A stretch of 6,003 bases of DNA, taken from assembly GCA_005786775.1 (NCBI GenBank), contig SYDD01000169.1, forward strand, positions 1 to 6,003. Direction: 5' to 3'. How positions within the stretch are numbered: the first letter of the stretch is position 1; the number at the start of each line of letters is the position of its first letter. Made by a program: the position numbers and the translations under genes. The notes beneath the pieces are model-generated. The model searched no databases. It worked only from the letters and a program-made list of their open reading frames with translations, and was not told where the DNA came from. Shown here in pieces: positions 5,818 through 6,003 of this stretch. Origin of the DNA: Opitutaceae bacterium. Its GTDB lineage: Bacteria > Verrucomicrobiota > Verrucomicrobiia > Opitutales > Opitutaceae.

Positions 5818-5863
5818 AAGGGAGGTTGACGCTCGAGCGGGGCAGCGGGTTGCAGGGGACCCC

Positions 5864-6003
5864 TCAGTTAAGCCGTAGGAAGTTCTCCAAAATCCGGCGT
5901 CCGCCGGCGGTCGCGATGGATTCGGGGTGGAACTGGACCCCCCAGACCGGCAGTTCGCGGTGACGCAGTCCCATAATCTCGCCTTCCGCCGTCTCGGCGG
6001 TGA
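5864..6003 (-). CDS. trpG: TrpG/PabA glutamine amidotransferase, C-terminal end only
   Basis: The last 45 codons and the stop (TGA, coding strand, at 5866-5864) of a class I glutamine amidotransferase are visible. The rest lies beyond the right edge. The segment reads EIMGLRHRELPVWGVQFHPESI, in two overlapping motifs: IMGLRH, and VQFHPES, which holds the His and Glu of the Cys-His-Glu triad. It is followed by GGRRILENFLRLN at the terminus. This pattern belongs to the subunit that supplies ammonia from glutamine to anthranilate synthase (TrpE, tryptophan synthesis) or aminodeoxychorismate synthase (PabB, folate). The two cannot be told apart from this fragment, and one protein often serves both. 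It is the most upstream visible gene of the minus-strand run and probably shares a transcript with nrdR. Confidence 0.88.
   Translation of the reverse strand, partial: TAETAEGEIMGLRHRELPVWGVQFHPESIATAGGRRILENFLRLN

Noticed and set aside
5161..5829. Long plus-strand open frame of 222 codons antisense to nrdR and the gene after it
   Set aside because: It is a shadow frame common in GC-rich DNA. The opposite strand encodes unmistakable NrdR.
5830..5839. Palindrome CGCTCGAGCG upstream of nrdR as a possible operator
   Set aside because: Ten-base palindromes are common by chance, and it does not resemble an NrdR box, which is AT-rich.
5826..5850. TTGACG on the plus strand as a -35 promoter element
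   Set aside because: No -10-like sequence follows at the right distance, and no plus-strand gene lies downstream.

Overview
This is a compact, GC-rich, gene-dense stretch of a bacterial chromosome. It carries housekeeping genes in two convergent runs, with no RNA gene, insertion sequence, phage gene, CRISPR array or recognisable defence or biosynthetic island. The protein sequences are ordinary bacterial ones. From memory, the gene company (pdxJ, acpS, a small membrane-anchored protein, nnr, dprA facing nrdR and a HIT gene), the extra loop near the start of PdxJ and the scarcity of Shine-Dalgarno sites remind me of Verrucomicrobiota, perhaps Opitutales. That placement is inference and I could not test it.

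Plus strand, 1 to 4457. A possible gene tail (1-81) overlaps pdxJ (78-821, vitamin B6 synthesis) in an ATGA. It is followed by acpS (835-1281, holo-ACP synthase), an unrecognised 173-residue protein with one membrane segment (1271-1792), a fused NAD(P)H-hydrate repair enzyme, nnr (1789-3270), and dprA (3312-4457, DNA uptake and recombination mediator). Gaps are 13 and 41 bases, and the other neighbours overlap by 4 or 11 bases, so this is most likely one transcription unit whose promoter lies upstream of the window.

Minus strand, 6003 down to 4454. The C-terminal end of a TrpG/PabA glutamine amidotransferase (5864-6003, cut by the window edge) is followed by nrdR (5356-5817, repressor of ribonucleotide reductase genes), an unrecognised 167-residue soluble protein (4842-5345) and a HinT-type HIT hydrolase (4454-4795). 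Gaps are 46, 10 and 46 bases. The two runs meet tail to tail, and the dprA and HIT stop codons share the four bases TTAA.

Functionally the plus run is a cofactor and metabolite-repair set (PLP, phosphopantetheine transfer, NADHX/NADPHX repair) with a DNA-processing gene at its end. The minus run joins an amidotransferase with dNTP-supply control and nucleotide-phosphoramidate hydrolysis. I see no evidence of a new system. The points most worth a second look are a very strong hairpin inside nnr, an apparently shortened epimerase half in Nnr, two unrecognised proteins embedded in the operons, and an anti-Shine-Dalgarno-like leader before nrdR.
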